Assembly (NCBI GenBank): GCA_025056565.1
Contig: JANWWA010000001.1
Coordinates: 345,966-409,965 of the forward strand
Reading direction: 5' to 3'
DNA from: Chloroherpetonaceae bacterium
GTDB taxonomy: Bacteria > Bacteroidota > Chlorobiia > Chlorobiales > Thermochlorobacteraceae
DNA length: 64,000 nt
In this document: one piece after another, positions 9,224-18,510 of the stretch
How the letters are laid out: every line of letters begins with the position of its first letter
How positions within the stretch are numbered: position 1 is the first letter of the stretch
The notes under the pieces: model-generated
Seen by the model: the letters and a program-made list of their open reading frames with translations, nothing else
Told to the model about the DNA's origin: nothing
Database searches by the model: none
Position numbers and translations under genes: made by a program

Positions 9224-10688
9224 ACCAGCCTAATTTTCCAGAGTCCAGATTGATACTTACTTGCTTCGTTTCCAGATAGGCTTCCAGACCGTATTTGCCT
9301 AGCTCACGACCGATGCCTGACTTCTTGAAACCGCCCCAAGGCAATTCATTGAAGGTGGGGTGGTAGCAATTTACCCAGACAATTCCGGCTCGGATTTGTT
9401 TCATCACTCGATGTGCTCTGGCGATGTTTTCCGTGAAAATGCCTGCCGCCAGCCCATATTCGGTCTGATTAGCCAGCGCGATGGCCTCTTCTTCGCTATC
9501 GAATGGCGTAAAGGACATTACAGGCCCGAACACTTCATCGCGGAAAAGTGTGTGGTCGGGTTTGACATCGGCAAAAATGGTTGGTTCAATAAAGAAGCCC
9601 TTTTGATACTCTGCGCCCTCAGGGTGTTTGCCACCGCAAACCAGCCTATCTCCCTCTTCCAGTGCTTTCTTGATGTAATGCATCACCTTGTCATACTGCT
9701 CCTTCGAGACCAATGGTCCCATCTTTACATCTCTCTCCAGCCCATGTCCCAGCTTAATGCCTTCTGCAATTTTCTTCACTCTCTCAATGACTTCATTGTA
9801 AATAGGGCGCTCTACCAGAATTCGTGAACCAGCGGAGCATACTTCTCCTTGGTTTGCAAATCCAGCAAAGGCTACCCACTCAATCGCCTTGTTTAGGTCT
9901 GCATCGGCAAAGACAATTGCAGGATTTTTGCCGCCCAGCTCCAGCGTGACTCTTTTGATGCCTTTGGCGGCAGCAGCCATGATCTTCACACCTGTGTCGG
10001 TGCCACCTGTGAACGCAATTTTGTCAATGTCAGGGTGACTGACCAGCGCTGCACCAGCGGTTTCACCGACCCCTGTTATCACGTTCAGCACACCTGCGGG
10101 AATGCCGACCTCTTGCGCTAATCTCGCCAGCTCTAAGGCGGAAAGCGGGGTTAGTTCAGAGGGCTTTAAGACCACGGTGCAGCCAGCCGCCAGTGCTGGG
10201 GCGATTTTCCATGTTGCCATCAGCAAGGGGTAGTTCCAAGGAATAATCTGGGCGCACACGCCCACAGGCTCACGCAATACCATACTTTGCATATTTGCAG
10301 GCACTGCCACTGTCTCACCCATGATTTTTGTAGCTAAGCCCGCATAGTAATCAAAGCAGTTGGCTGAATCTGCCACATCGATTTCCGACTCAGCAATCGG
10401 CTTACCGCAGTTTCGTGTGTCCAGCTCAGCAAAAAAGCTGGCGTTTTCACGCAGCTTGTCTGCTAGTGCATTTAGCAGTCTGGCACGGTTCAGCGCATTG
10501 TCGCTACTGCCCCAATTAGTATGGTCGAAGGCGTAACGCGCTGCTTTTACGGCTTTGTCCACATCTTCACTGGTTGCTTCGGGCACAGTGGCAAGCACTT
10601 CACCGTTTGCTGGGTCAATAATCTGACGCGTGCCCCCATCAGCCGCATTGACCCACTCTCCATTGATGAACATCTGGTAGTGTTTCAT
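9207..10688 (-). CDS. NAD(P)-dependent aldehyde dehydrogenase, aminoaldehyde/betaine-aldehyde type
   Basis: A 493-residue aldehyde dehydrogenase superfamily enzyme. It has the [20 protein letters not shown]-terminal motif, the substrate-gating [19 protein letters not shown] segment, the catalytic Glu in [14 protein letters not shown] and the catalytic Cys in [11 protein letters not shown]. The sequence resembles the betaine-aldehyde/gamma-aminobutyraldehyde dehydrogenases. Placed between potA (4-base overlap) and gabT (17-base overlap), it most plausibly oxidises 4-aminobutanal from putrescine to GABA. That is inference from context; betaine aldehyde is the main alternative, but no choline genes are near. 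Confidence 0.92.
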   Translation of the reverse strand: MKHYQMFINGEWVNAADGGTRQIIDPANGEVLATVPEATSEDVDKAVKAARYAFDHTNWGSSDNALNRARLLNALADKLRENASFFAELDTRNCGKPIAESEIDVADSANCFDYYAGLATKIMGETVAVPANMQSMVLREPVGVCAQIIPWNYPLLMATWKIAPALAAGCTVVLKPSELTPLSALELARLAQEVGIPAGVLNVITGVGETAGAALVSHPDIDKIAFTGGTDTGVKIMAAAAKGIKRVTLELGGKNPAIVFADADLNKAIEWVAFAGFANQGEVCSAGSRILVERPIYNEVIERVKKIAEGIKLGHGLERDVKMGPLVSKEQYDKVMHYIKKALEEGDRLVCGGKHPEGAEYQKGFFIEPTIFADVKPDHTLFRDEVFGPVMSFTPFDSEEEAIALANQTEYGLAAGIFTENIARAHRVMKQIRAGIVWVNCYHPTFNELPWGGFKKSGIGRELGKYGLEAYLETKQVSINLDSGKLGWYEVNA

Positions 10689-11719
10689 AGTGAGTAATTG
10701 ATGATGTTAGCCTTGTCTTGCCGCCAGACGATGTAGGCTTCGCTGAGGTCACTGAGTTTTTCCACTTCATCTGGCTTAATCGTTACATCTATGCATTCTT
10801 GTCCCAATGTCTCACAGCGAATACGCCACATATTGCCTAAAAAGGTTTTATCCACAATCCTGACTTTAATACCCTCTTGGGAGCGAATGTTGAAAAAGAT
10901 GTGTTCGGGACGAATGAAGAGCATCGCTTTACCACGCACCTCTGTCTGAACAGGCAGCTCAAATCCTTTTCCTTTGAAGACGCCGTTATGCACCTCACCA
11001 ATCAGCGTATTGTTTTCACCGATGAAGTCAGCGACAAACTTTGTTCTGGGTCTTTCATACAAGGTTTGTGGGTCAGCAAGCTGCTCAATGACGCCTTTGT
11101 TCATCACCGCAATACGGTCTGACATTGTCAGGGCTTCTTCTTGGTCGTGCGTAACAAACACAAAGGTCATGCCTAACTCTCTATGTAGCTGCTTCAGTTC
11201 AATCTGCATTTGCTTTCTTAGCTTGAGGTCAAGGGCGCTTAGTGGTTCATCAAGCAGCAAGACTTTTGGCTTGTTGACAATTGCTCTGGCTAGTGCAACA
11301 CGTTGCTGCTGACCGCCAGAGAGTTCTCTGGGCTTGCGATTGATAAAATCTACCATCTGAACTTTTTCAAGCACTGCCATCACCTGTTTCTTTAGCTCCT
11401 CGCCTCTGATGCCCTTTTGCCTCAGACCGTAGGCTACATTTTCAAACACATTAAGATGCGGAAACAGTGCATAGTTCTGAAAAACAGTATTGACATTTCG
11501 GCGGTAAGGCGGCAACGGCGTGATGTCTTCTCCGTCCAACACCACAGAACCTGAGCTTGGTAGTTCAAAGCCTGCAATCATGCGCAGCAAGGTGGTCTTG
11601 CCGCAACCGCTCGGTCCCAGTAGCGTGATAAACTCTCCATCAAGAATTTCCAAACTGAGTTCGGGAATGACCAAATTGTTTCCAAACGACTTAGATATTT
11701 TGACCAGTTGCAGACTCAT
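10685..11719 (-). CDS. potA: Spermidine/putrescine ABC transporter ATP-binding protein
   Basis: A 344-residue ABC ATPase with Walker A GPSGCGKT (residues 35-42), a Q-loop at [21 protein letters not shown], the signature [15 protein letters not shown], Walker [13 protein letters not shown] and the switch His in [13 protein letters not shown]. The last 100 residues form a TOBE-like domain ([11 protein letters not shown]). It powers import through the PotB/PotC channel at the inner face of the membrane. It overlaps potC upstream and the aldehyde dehydrogenase gene downstream by 4 bases each, so it is translationally coupled. The polyamine assignment rests on the whole gene set, not on the ATPase alone. 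Confidence 0.94.
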   Translation of the reverse strand: MSLQLVKISKSFGNNLVIPELSLEILDGEFITLLGPSGCGKTTLLRMIAGFELPSSGSVVLDGEDITPLPPYRRNVNTVFQNYALFPHLNVFENVAYGLRQKGIRGEELKKQVMAVLEKVQMVDFINRKPRELSGGQQQRVALARAIVNKPKVLLLDEPLSALDLKLRKQMQIELKQLHRELGMTFVFVTHDQEEALTMSDRIAVMNKGVIEQLADPQTLYERPRTKFVADFIGENNTLIGEVHNGVFKGKGFELPVQTEVRGKAMLFIRPEHIFFNIRSQEGIKVRIVDKTFLGNMWRIRCETLGQECIDVTIKPDEVEKLSDLSEAYIVWRQDKANIINYSL

Positions 11720-12513
11720 ACCACCGTTGATGCCTGTTTTTCACCGAGTTTGACAAAGAGCAAAAGCGCAAAGAGAGAAATCGCAAATATCACTGTGGAA
11801 ATTGCATTGACTTCTGGCGTGATGCCGCGCCGCAGCATAGTGTAAATCTCAATTGGCAATGTGTTTTCTCTGGCAATAAGAAAGAAGGTTACGGGAATTT
11901 CATCTAGCGACAACGTAAAGGACAGCAAGGCTGCCCCAATTAGTGCGGTTCTAATGTTCGGCAATGTTACTTTCCAAAAAGTTTGCCAGCGGTTCGAGCC
12001 TAAATCCGCTGCTGCTTCTTCCAAAAATGGATCCAGTCGCCTTAGCCGCGCATAGATTTGTGTGAGCACGATGCTGATTAAAAATGTGGTGTGTCCAATC
12101 ACGACAGCAGTTAGCGAGAGCTTAATGCCAATAAGTGGGAAGAAAGATAGCATCGCCACACCTGTCAAGATACCGGGCAAGGTGATGGGCAGGAGAATGA
12201 CACGCTCAAAGAAACGCTTGAACGGGAAGTCATATTTGTGCATCGCTAATGCGCCAGTCGTGCCGATCACAAGCGCCATCAGCGTTCCTGACAGCGCCAC
12301 TGCAATGCTAATTTTTAGGCTTTGCAGCAGCGCCGAATTGGAAAATGCAATTTCATACCACTTGAGTGAAACGCCGCGCATCGGGAAGGAATTTACAGTG
12401 TCAATGTTAAAGGAGTATATGACGACTGTAACCAGCGGGAAGTATATAAAGCTCATCACGGCAAAGGCTGCCAGCGCTATCAACACACTTATAAGGTCAG
12501 GACGCTGTTTCAT
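11716..12513 (-). CDS. potC: Spermidine/putrescine ABC transporter permease PotC
   Basis: A 265-residue inner-membrane permease with about six hydrophobic segments and the BPD-transport EAA loop [22 protein letters not shown], which docks onto PotA. The N-terminus ([14 protein letters not shown]) and the later [12 protein letters not shown] stretch are characteristic of PotC. It overlaps potB and potA by 4 bases (ATGA-type junctions). Confidence 0.93.
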   Translation of the reverse strand: MKQRPDLISVLIALAAFAVMSFIYFPLVTVVIYSFNIDTVNSFPMRGVSLKWYEIAFSNSALLQSLKISIAVALSGTLMALVIGTTGALAMHKYDFPFKRFFERVILLPITLPGILTGVAMLSFFPLIGIKLSLTAVVIGHTTFLISIVLTQIYARLRRLDPFLEEAAADLGSNRWQTFWKVTLPNIRTALIGAALLSFTLSLDEIPVTFFLIARENTLPIEIYTMLRRGITPEVNAISTVIFAISLFALLLFVKLGEKQASTVV

Positions 12514-13379
12514 AGTCGTTGCGATTGAAACGAAGCAAATTTCTTTTCAGCCCAAGCAGACACTTCCAGCACTATCGTCACCACGATGAGCATCACGATA
12601 CCAATTGCAGAGCCTAAAGGTTTATCGTTAGATGTGCCAAACATATTTTGAAAAATGTTGGCAATAAAGAGCGTTTCTACGCCACCGAGCAGGGCTGGAG
12701 CTAGAAAATCGCCCAGAGAGAGCACAAAAGCGAACGTTGCCCCTGCAATAATGCCGGGCAAGCTTAGAGGCAGCACAATTTTGAAGAAGGTCGTTATGCG
12801 GTTTGCGCCTAAGTCTTTGGAGGCTTCGACCAAGTATTTCGGAATTTGTTCAAAGGCTGTGTATATCGGCATCAGCACAAAGGGCGTGTAGATATGTGTC
12901 ATACCTATCACCACTGCCAAGTCGCTGTAGAGCAACGCGCTAATTGGCTCTTTGACGATGCCTGTAAATATCAGGAAGGAATTCAAGATACCCTCTTTGC
13001 CCAAGATAATTTTCCAAGCATATGCCCTAACGATATAACTCACCCAAAGCGGCAAGACGATTAATGTATAAAGCAGCGTTTTGTTCTTTTCGACCTTGAA
13101 TGCGATGTAATAAGCTAGCGGAATACTAAGCAGTAAGCCTGCTGTGGTTACACTAGCCGATAGACCAAATGTCCGAATGAGCGTAGAGCGATACAGTTCT
13201 TTGGTGAAAAACTTCGTGTATGACTCTAAGGTTAGGTCAGGCTGCAAGACTCCAAAATCGTTAGTGGTGTAAAAACTTTGCGCAAATACCCTGAGATATG
13301 GCAAAATCAAAAACAGCGTCAACCAGATTCCGAGCGGCAGAAAAAGCAACCAAAAATTGAGCTCTAGCTTCTTTTGCAT
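12510..13379 (-). CDS. potB: Spermidine/putrescine ABC transporter permease PotB
   Basis: A 289-residue inner-membrane permease. It has an N-terminal transmembrane helix, the ILPYLRVFAQSFY segment seen in PotB proteins, the LVASYIVRAYAWKIIL-like region (here WVSYIVRAYAWKIILG) and the EAA loop LVEASKDLGANRITTFFKIVLP. It pairs with PotC as the heterodimeric channel. It begins 60 bases downstream of potD, past a terminator-like hairpin, and overlaps potC by 4 bases. Confidence 0.93.
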   Translation of the reverse strand: MQKKLELNFWLLFLPLGIWLTLFLILPYLRVFAQSFYTTNDFGVLQPDLTLESYTKFFTKELYRSTLIRTFGLSASVTTAGLLLSIPLAYYIAFKVEKNKTLLYTLIVLPLWVSYIVRAYAWKIILGKEGILNSFLIFTGIVKEPISALLYSDLAVVIGMTHIYTPFVLMPIYTAFEQIPKYLVEASKDLGANRITTFFKIVLPLSLPGIIAGATFAFVLSLGDFLAPALLGGVETLFIANIFQNMFGTSNDKPLGSAIGIVMLIVVTIVLEVSAWAEKKFASFQSQRL

Positions 13380-13406
13380 ACAATATCAATGTGGTTTGAT
13401 AAAAAA

Positions 13407-13430
13407 GGCAGCAGGACTTTTCCTGCTGCC
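13407..13430 (-). terminator. Hairpin with T-tract between potD and potB
   Basis: A perfect 10-base-pair stem (13407-13416 with 13421-13430) and a 4-base loop, followed in the minus-strand sense by a run of six T. It looks like an intrinsic terminator 10 bases after the potD stop codon. Because potB follows at once without an obvious new promoter, it probably attenuates readthrough so that the binding protein is made in excess over the membrane parts. Confidence 0.75.
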
Positions 13431-13439
13431 CCCAATCGC

Positions 13440-14549
13440 TTACTGCACGCCTCCTTTGACTTCATTCCAGACTTCGTTGTAGCGCTTTCGGTTTTTGACA
13501 TACTGCCAGAAATTGATGCGCTCGAAGTAGTAGTTCGTGTTATTCATCTGCGTCAGTTCGAGCTCTTCTGGCGTAAGGTATCGGGCGGCGCCAGGGTTTG
13601 CCACAGAGTAGTTCGTCACTTTGGCCACCTTTGCCATGTTTTCGGCTTGCGTGATGTAGTCTATCCATAGATGCGCCAGCTCTACATTTGGCGAGGTCTT
13701 GGTAATCATCAGTCGGTCAATCCAGCCTGTTGCACCTTCTTTTGGCACAATGCCTTTGATGTTGAGACCTTCTTTAGAGAGCGTAGCAGGTGTAATTGGC
13801 CAGCCTACCGCCGCTACCACTTCCTTGTTTTTCATGAGGTTGTCCAGCTCACCTGCCGTCATCCAGAACTTACGCACGTGTGGCTTTAGCTCGAGGAGCT
13901 TGGCTTTGACGGCTGCCAGTTGCTCTTCGGTCATATTGTAAATGGCGCTTTTATCAGGCTTATCGAAGCCCAGCCATATTGCCGCTAAGTAGAGACTGGA
14001 AATATCGTCCCACAAAGCAATTTTGCCCTTATACTTGGGGTCAAAGAAAATCATCCAAGAATCTGGATTTTTGACCTCGTCTGCATTATAGACCAGATAA
14101 TCCGGCCCCCAAGTGAACGGCACACCATACACTTTGCCATCTTTGATGACGTCTTGCATTGCTCGGAGCTTTGGCGCAAGGGAGTCGTAGTGCGTAATTT
14201 TCTTTATGTCAATAGGTTGCACCAAACCTTGCTCAATGAGCGCCTGTGCCATATCAGCAGAAGGGGACACAATGTCATAGACTTCACCACCACCTGCTGT
14301 CAGCTTAGAGATTAGCTCATCGGAAGAACCAAAATACGTTCCCTTCACAGTGCAGCCGTATTTTTGCTCGAAGGGCTTGGTGAAGAGTTCGTGGGCATAC
14401 CCTTCCCAACAGAGAATGTTAAGTGTTTTGCCTGCAAAATTAGCAGTTGTGGCTTTTTCAGATGTCGGTTTGTCCGATTTGCCTCCACCGCAGCTGCTTA
14501 GCAAGCCAATGATGCCAAGCAACAGGATTAGTTTGTTTGCCGTCCTCAT
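13440..14549 (-). CDS. potD: Spermidine/putrescine-binding lipoprotein PotD
   Basis: A 369-residue extracytoplasmic solute-binding protein. The start at ATG 14549 gives a lipoprotein signal: MRTANKLILLLGIIGLLSSC, with LSSC as lipobox; the frame upstream of this is open but unlikely to be translated. The mature part begins LNILCWEGYAHELFTKPFEQ, as in PotD/PotF proteins, with EQKYGCTVKGTYFGSSDEL and a conserved VYGVPFTWGPDYLVYN segment. It captures polyamines outside the inner membrane and delivers them to PotBC. First gene of the operon. The leader carries TATCAACAAAAC 11 bases before the ATG. Ligand preference (putrescine, spermidine or another polyamine) is not determined. Confidence 0.93.
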   Translation of the reverse strand: MRTANKLILLLGIIGLLSSCGGGKSDKPTSEKATTANFAGKTLNILCWEGYAHELFTKPFEQKYGCTVKGTYFGSSDELISKLTAGGGEVYDIVSPSADMAQALIEQGLVQPIDIKKITHYDSLAPKLRAMQDVIKDGKVYGVPFTWGPDYLVYNADEVKNPDSWMIFFDPKYKGKIALWDDISSLYLAAIWLGFDKPDKSAIYNMTEEQLAAVKAKLLELKPHVRKFWMTAGELDNLMKNKEVVAAVGWPITPATLSKEGLNIKGIVPKEGATGWIDRLMITKTSPNVELAHLWIDYITQAENMAKVAKVTNYSVANPGAARYLTPEELELTQMNNTNYYFERINFWQYVKNRKRYNEVWNEVKGGVQ

Positions 14550-14560
14550 TGTTTTTGTTA

Positions 14561-14572
14561 GTTTTGTTGATA
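14561..14572 (-). promoter_or_regulatory. Leader element TATCAACAAAAC upstream of potD
   Basis: The 12-mer TATCAACAAAAC ends 11 bases before the potD ATG and is followed by TAACAAAAACA. The identical 12-mer precedes two susC genes in this window (41096-41107 and 48103-48114). There is no Shine-Dalgarno sequence in the leader, so this A-rich element may serve ribosome binding or a shared post-transcriptional control. Confidence 0.45.
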
Positions 14573-14612
14573 GTCGAGTTCCGGTTACTTCCAACACGGT
14601 TGTAATAGCACC

Positions 14613-14641
14613 AATATAGACAAAATCACACTCGTATTCAA
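14613..14641 (-). promoter_or_regulatory. potD: Promoter candidate for the potD operon
   Basis: In the minus-strand sense, TTGAAT (14641-14636) is followed after exactly 17 bases by TATATT (14618-14613). It would start transcription near 14606 and leave a leader of about 57 bases before the potD ATG. Assigned by sequence match to a sigma-70 type promoter only. Confidence 0.5.
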
Positions 14642-15274
14642 TTGCGCAAAAAGAAGTGTTGCCCAATCTACAAGTGCCAGCAAAGCACGGGCACTGAATG
14701 TGTGCGCTGCCACAGCTGCAGAAATTTTACCTTCAGAGGAGAGCACTGGCATTATCGCCTCACTTTTCGCCACACTCACAAAGACAACTTTTTAGCGTTA
14801 CTTCTATCCCAACCTTTTAAGGTTCGTCTATGTTTGCGTCCACTCCCAATTTGAAAGGTGTTCTTTTTCGGAGATTGACCGTTTGCCACCTTGTTGCCCA
14901 TCAGAAAGACTGAGACCACGCGACATCGCGCTGAAGTGATGCGCGTCTTTTCCTTGATTTTTCTTGGGCGGCTCACAGAGGCACAACGCTGCATTCCAAA
15001 GGTTACCCCAAAAACTCCGAGTTTTTGCGGCGATACTATCGCTACGCCCAAATTGCTATTTATTCGCACCATATCAAGCGACACTTTGACTGTCGTCTGG
15101 TTGCGACGCGAGCTATTCAAACTCGCTACGGACTACATGCCACAAGACAAGTGGGAAGACAGTAACTTGGCTTAGTGTTTGCACCTTACGCTTTGCGCAG
15201 AGACAAGCGGCTTGCAGCCTACTGACAACAGTATGCACCGTGTGTGGCGAAGCGATTTTACCTACCGTTACAAG
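14642..15274. other. Gene-free stretch upstream of potD
   Basis: Over 600 bases with only short unconvincing ORFs. One plus-strand frame ending near 15165 has plausible amino-acid composition (GYPKNSEFLRRYYRYAQIAI) but no start codon and a stop just upstream, so it may be a decayed gene fragment. No RNA gene or repeat is recognised. Confidence 0.4.
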
Positions 15275-16240
15275 TTAGTGTGAGTGGTGGGAGTGACAAG
15301 GCTTGCGCTCTCTGGCTGCCACGCTTTCTGCTATTGAGCGATGCCGAATCTCAGACTGCACTTTCGCTGTCTCTAACTGAATCGTTACATGCTCAATGCC
15401 GAAGCGCTCTTTCAGCATTTTGTTAATTGCCAAAATTAGCCTTTCGCTGCAATCATACCGTTCCACGACAATGTGGCAACTGAGCGCATTGACGCCTGAG
15501 GTGATAGACCAAATATGCAGGTCGTGTAAATCACGGACATATTCCATTCGTCGCAGCGCGGTCTCAACTTCTGCAAAATTCACTTCTTTCGGGACAGACT
15601 CTAAGAGCACATCAACCGCCTCCACTACTACGCCCCAAGCGCTTCGCACAATTAATCCTGCAATCAACAGGCTAATCAGGGGGTCGACAACCAGCCAGCC
15701 TGTCAGTCGCATCACCAGCGCTCCAATCACCACGCCCACTGACCCTAACAAGTCGCTTAGCACATGCAGATACGCCGCTCGCACATTCACGCTTGCCTTG
15801 CTTGATTTGTGGAGCAGACACGCTGACGCCAGATTTGCTAGCAGCCCTGCTGCACCAAATCCCATCATTTGCTCAAGAGAAATATCCTTTGGCTCACTAA
15901 AGCGTAAAATCGCTTCATAGCAAATCACCAGTGAGAGCGCACAAAGCAGCGTGCCATTTGCAAGGGCTGCTAAAATCTCTACGCGATAGTAACCGTAAGT
16001 GCGTTCTGGAGTGGCTGGCTTTTTGGCAAACCAGATAGCTACCCAACCCAGTCCGAGTGCTAGCACATCGGTTGCCATGTGTCCTGCATCAGCCAGCAGT
16101 GCCAAGCTGCCGCTAAGAAATCCTCCTACCAGCTCCATTAGGAAAATGCTGGTGGTAATGGCAGTCGCAACGGCTAAACTCTGCTGTGCAGATTTCCCTA
16201 TTTCCAGCCGCCTAAGGTAAATGGCTTGATTGTGTTCCAC
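15275..16240 (-). CDS. Cation diffusion facilitator metal exporter (CzcD/ZnT type)
   Basis: A 321-residue CDF transporter with about six transmembrane helices. Metal-site motifs are visible: LLADAGHMATDVLALGLGW in helix 2 (the HxxxD pattern) and YLHVLSDLLGSVGVV in helix 5, giving the HD-HD type site typical of Zn-transporting members. The C-terminal cytoplasmic domain (VRDLHDLHIWSITSGVNALS) is the conserved regulatory fold, and the tail ends in a His cluster CHSHHSH. It exports Zn(II), perhaps Co or Cd, by proton antiport. It is the last gene of a four-gene minus-strand set, 18 bases after the asparaginase gene. Confidence 0.94.
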   Translation of the reverse strand: MEHNQAIYLRRLEIGKSAQQSLAVATAITTSIFLMELVGGFLSGSLALLADAGHMATDVLALGLGWVAIWFAKKPATPERTYGYYRVEILAALANGTLLCALSLVICYEAILRFSEPKDISLEQMMGFGAAGLLANLASACLLHKSSKASVNVRAAYLHVLSDLLGSVGVVIGALVMRLTGWLVVDPLISLLIAGLIVRSAWGVVVEAVDVLLESVPKEVNFAEVETALRRMEYVRDLHDLHIWSITSGVNALSCHIVVERYDCSERLILAINKMLKERFGIEHVTIQLETAKVQSEIRHRSIAESVAARERKPCHSHHSH

Positions 16241-16258
16241 AGCTTTACGCTTTCTTTG

Positions 16259-17290
16259 TTACGCCCTTGTTAATTCACCGCGCAAATTTTGCTCAATCAG
16301 CTTTTTGATTCGGCTCGGCGGATTAGTACGATTGCCTAGCAAATAAAAGAGCTTTGCTAAGGCTGCTTCGGTGGTCATATCATAGCCAGAAAGTACCCCT
16401 GCTTCTCGCAAGCGTTGTCCACCCCTGTATCGCTCCATTTCAACCCGCCCTTCTAGGCACTGCGAGACATTGACAATAAAAATGCCTCGCTTTACGGCTT
16501 CTTGGAATACTTCCATTAAGGCATCGTCGCTATCAGGCGCATTACCCACGCCATATGTTTTGAGCACAACGCCTTCAATTGGTGCCCGGAAAAAGTTTTG
16601 CACCACCTCTGGCAAGATGCCCGGAAAGAGCGTCAGCACACCAATGCGTGCTGCTTCGAGCGGCTTTACTCGAAATTTTCCCTTCGGCTTTGGCAGAATG
16701 TATGACCAGTTGGCTTCAATCTGTACTCCTGCAGTTGCCAGCGGTGGATAGTTTGGCGACTCAAATGCGTCAAAGCCACTGGCGCTCACTTTCACTGCAC
16801 GATTGCCGCGCAGGAGCTTGCCGCCGAAATACAAACACACTTCGGGAATCTGAAAGTTTGCCGCTATGAACAGCGCCCCGATAAGATTCTCACGTGCGTC
16901 GGAGCGCAACTCCATAAGCGGAATCTGAGCGCCCGTTAAAATCACGCTCTTACCCAAATGCTCAAACATAAACGACAGAGCCGACGCGGTATAGGCCATC
17001 GTATCCGTGCCGTGTAGCACCACAAAGCCATCGTAGTCGTCGTAATGCGCTTCAATATCGCTTGCAATGCGAATCCACTCGCGCGGTGTCATATTGGCAG
17101 AATCCAAGAGCGGCTCGTATTCGTGAATGTGCACCTCTGGCAAATCTGGCGATGCAAAAAGCGACAGTGCCGCAAGCTGCTTTTCCAAGAAACCTTTTTC
17201 TGGCACGTAGCCCTTCGGCGTCTGCTTCATACCGATTGTGCCACCCGTGTAGGCGATGTAGATTTTTTTCCTAACGCGTCGGCGTGCCAT
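16259..17290 (-). CDS. ansA: Type I L-asparaginase
   Basis: A 343-residue asparaginase that hydrolyses L-asparagine to aspartate and ammonia. Both catalytic triads are visible: the YTGGTIGM motif (first Thr) near residue 14, and VLHGTDTMAYTASAL (second Thr-Asp with Lys later in the FEHLGKSVILTGAQ region). No signal peptide is present, consistent with the cytoplasmic, low-affinity type I enzyme. It lies 20 bases after an exported amidohydrolase gene on the same strand. The C-terminal 40 residues vary among relatives. Confidence 0.93.
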   Translation of the reverse strand: MARRRVRKKIYIAYTGGTIGMKQTPKGYVPEKGFLEKQLAALSLFASPDLPEVHIHEYEPLLDSANMTPREWIRIASDIEAHYDDYDGFVVLHGTDTMAYTASALSFMFEHLGKSVILTGAQIPLMELRSDARENLIGALFIAANFQIPEVCLYFGGKLLRGNRAVKVSASGFDAFESPNYPPLATAGVQIEANWSYILPKPKGKFRVKPLEAARIGVLTLFPGILPEVVQNFFRAPIEGVVLKTYGVGNAPDSDDALMEVFQEAVKRGIFIVNVSQCLEGRVEMERYRGGQRLREAGVLSGYDMTTEAALAKLFYLLGNRTNPPSRIKKLIEQNLRGELTRA

Positions 17291-17310
17291 TCTTTCTCTG
17301 TGAGCCTGCT

Positions 17311-18510
17311 TTAGTTGCAGGTTTCTTTTACGACTCTGCCATTGATAATCACTTGGCAGACATGTGTCGTGTATTCAAACGGGTCGCCATCGAAGAGCAC
17401 AAGGTCTGCATCTTTGCCTTTTTCAATTGAGCCCACTCGATTAGCTACGCCCAAAATCTCCGCCGCATCAATCGTAATTGCACGCAGAGCCTCTTCAAAC
17501 GACAGTCCATTTGCGGCAGCAATTGCTGCTTCGAAGAGCACCACACGCGTCTTTGGCACATAGCTCTCGTAGCCTGACTGCAAGGCGATTTTGATGCCTG
17601 CACGCCGCAGCTTTGCAGCCGTCTCAAACGATGCATTCTCGCTTTCACCTACTGTGCGAATCATTGGCGGGTGCAGAATCACAGGCACGCCTGCTTTTTT
17701 AATTTCATCAATCACCAGATACGCCTCAGCCGCTCCATCCAGAATCAGCTTGAAGCCAAATTCTTTTTGCAAGCGAAGCGCCGTTATAATCTCAGTGGCC
17801 CGATGCACCGTAAAGAGAGCAGGTAATTTGCCTGTCAGCACTTCATTCAGAATCTCCATTCGGAGGTCGCGCGCAGGTCGCTTTGTCGGGTCTTTAGACC
17901 GCATTTTCTGCGCGTAGTCTTGTGCCTTGATGAATTCCTCGCGCAGCATCGCCGCCCCCTTAGCACGTGTGCCCGGCTTTTTGTAGTTCTGGCTGACTGA
18001 TGCGCCCAGTGTAAAGGCAACCATTGCGGGGGTCTTCACGATAGCGCTTGGCGCAGTGTTCGCATCGGTCTTGACGACCATCGTTTGACCACTTGCAAGC
18101 GCTCCTGGACCATGTCCCGTATGCACAGTTGTCACACCGTAGTCACGCAGCCACTTTACCAGTCGCTCTTCGGCGTTGTAAGCGTCTTCTGCGCGTAGCT
18201 CAGGCTGAATTGCTTCGGAGAGTTCTAACTGATCTTGGTCATGATTGTAGTTCAAAATGCCTGACAGTCCTACGACAGAGTGTGCATCGACTAAGCCGGG
18301 CGTAACGACCTTTGCGGAGAGAATACGGTATCCACTTGGAACTGCTATATTGGTGCCTACCGCTTCAACTTTGCCGTCTTTAATGAGCACTACACCGTTT
18401 TTAAGGGGCGGCCCTGACATCGTGTAAATGGTTTCGCCTTTGATGGCCAGCTGAGCCCAGCTTTGAGCCGCAAAGCTAAGCCAGACCAGAATGAGTAGTA
18501 AAGGTTTCAT
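17311..18510 (-). CDS. Exported amidohydrolase (metal-dependent hydrolase superfamily)
   Basis: A 399-residue protein with a cleavable signal peptide (MKPLLLILVWLSFAAQSWAQ). It has the amidohydrolase layout: an N-terminal beta-sandwich piece (VVLIKDGKVEAVGTN), a barrel entered at VVTPGLVDAHSVVGLSG, and a C-terminal GSIEKGKDADLVLFDGDPFEYTTHV motif seen in imidazolonepropionase/prolidase-like members. The usual first metal motif HxH is replaced by DAHSVVG, so the first His is retained but the second is Val/Ser, which suggests altered metal binding. The gene overlaps its paralogous neighbour by 4 bases (ATGA). The two may form a pair, one degenerate and one complete. Substrate unknown; periplasmic peptide or amide hydrolysis is a guess from the family. 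Confidence 0.85.
   Translation of the reverse strand: MKPLLLILVWLSFAAQSWAQLAIKGETIYTMSGPPLKNGVVLIKDGKVEAVGTNIAVPSGYRILSAKVVTPGLVDAHSVVGLSGILNYNHDQDQLELSEAIQPELRAEDAYNAEERLVKWLRDYGVTTVHTGHGPGALASGQTMVVKTDANTAPSAIVKTPAMVAFTLGASVSQNYKKPGTRAKGAAMLREEFIKAQDYAQKMRSKDPTKRPARDLRMEILNEVLTGKLPALFTVHRATEIITALRLQKEFGFKLILDGAAEAYLVIDEIKKAGVPVILHPPMIRTVGESENASFETAAKLRRAGIKIALQSGYESYVPKTRVVLFEAAIAAANGLSFEEALRAITIDAAEILGVANRVGSIEKGKDADLVLFDGDPFEYTTHVCQVIINGRVVKETCN

Noticed and set aside
14776-15175. Short ORFs on both strands in the gap upstream of potD (for example 114 and 94 codons)
   Set aside because: Composition is Ser/Arg/Thr-rich and not protein-like, no ribosome-binding site, no recognisable family. 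A plausible third frame lacks a start codon.
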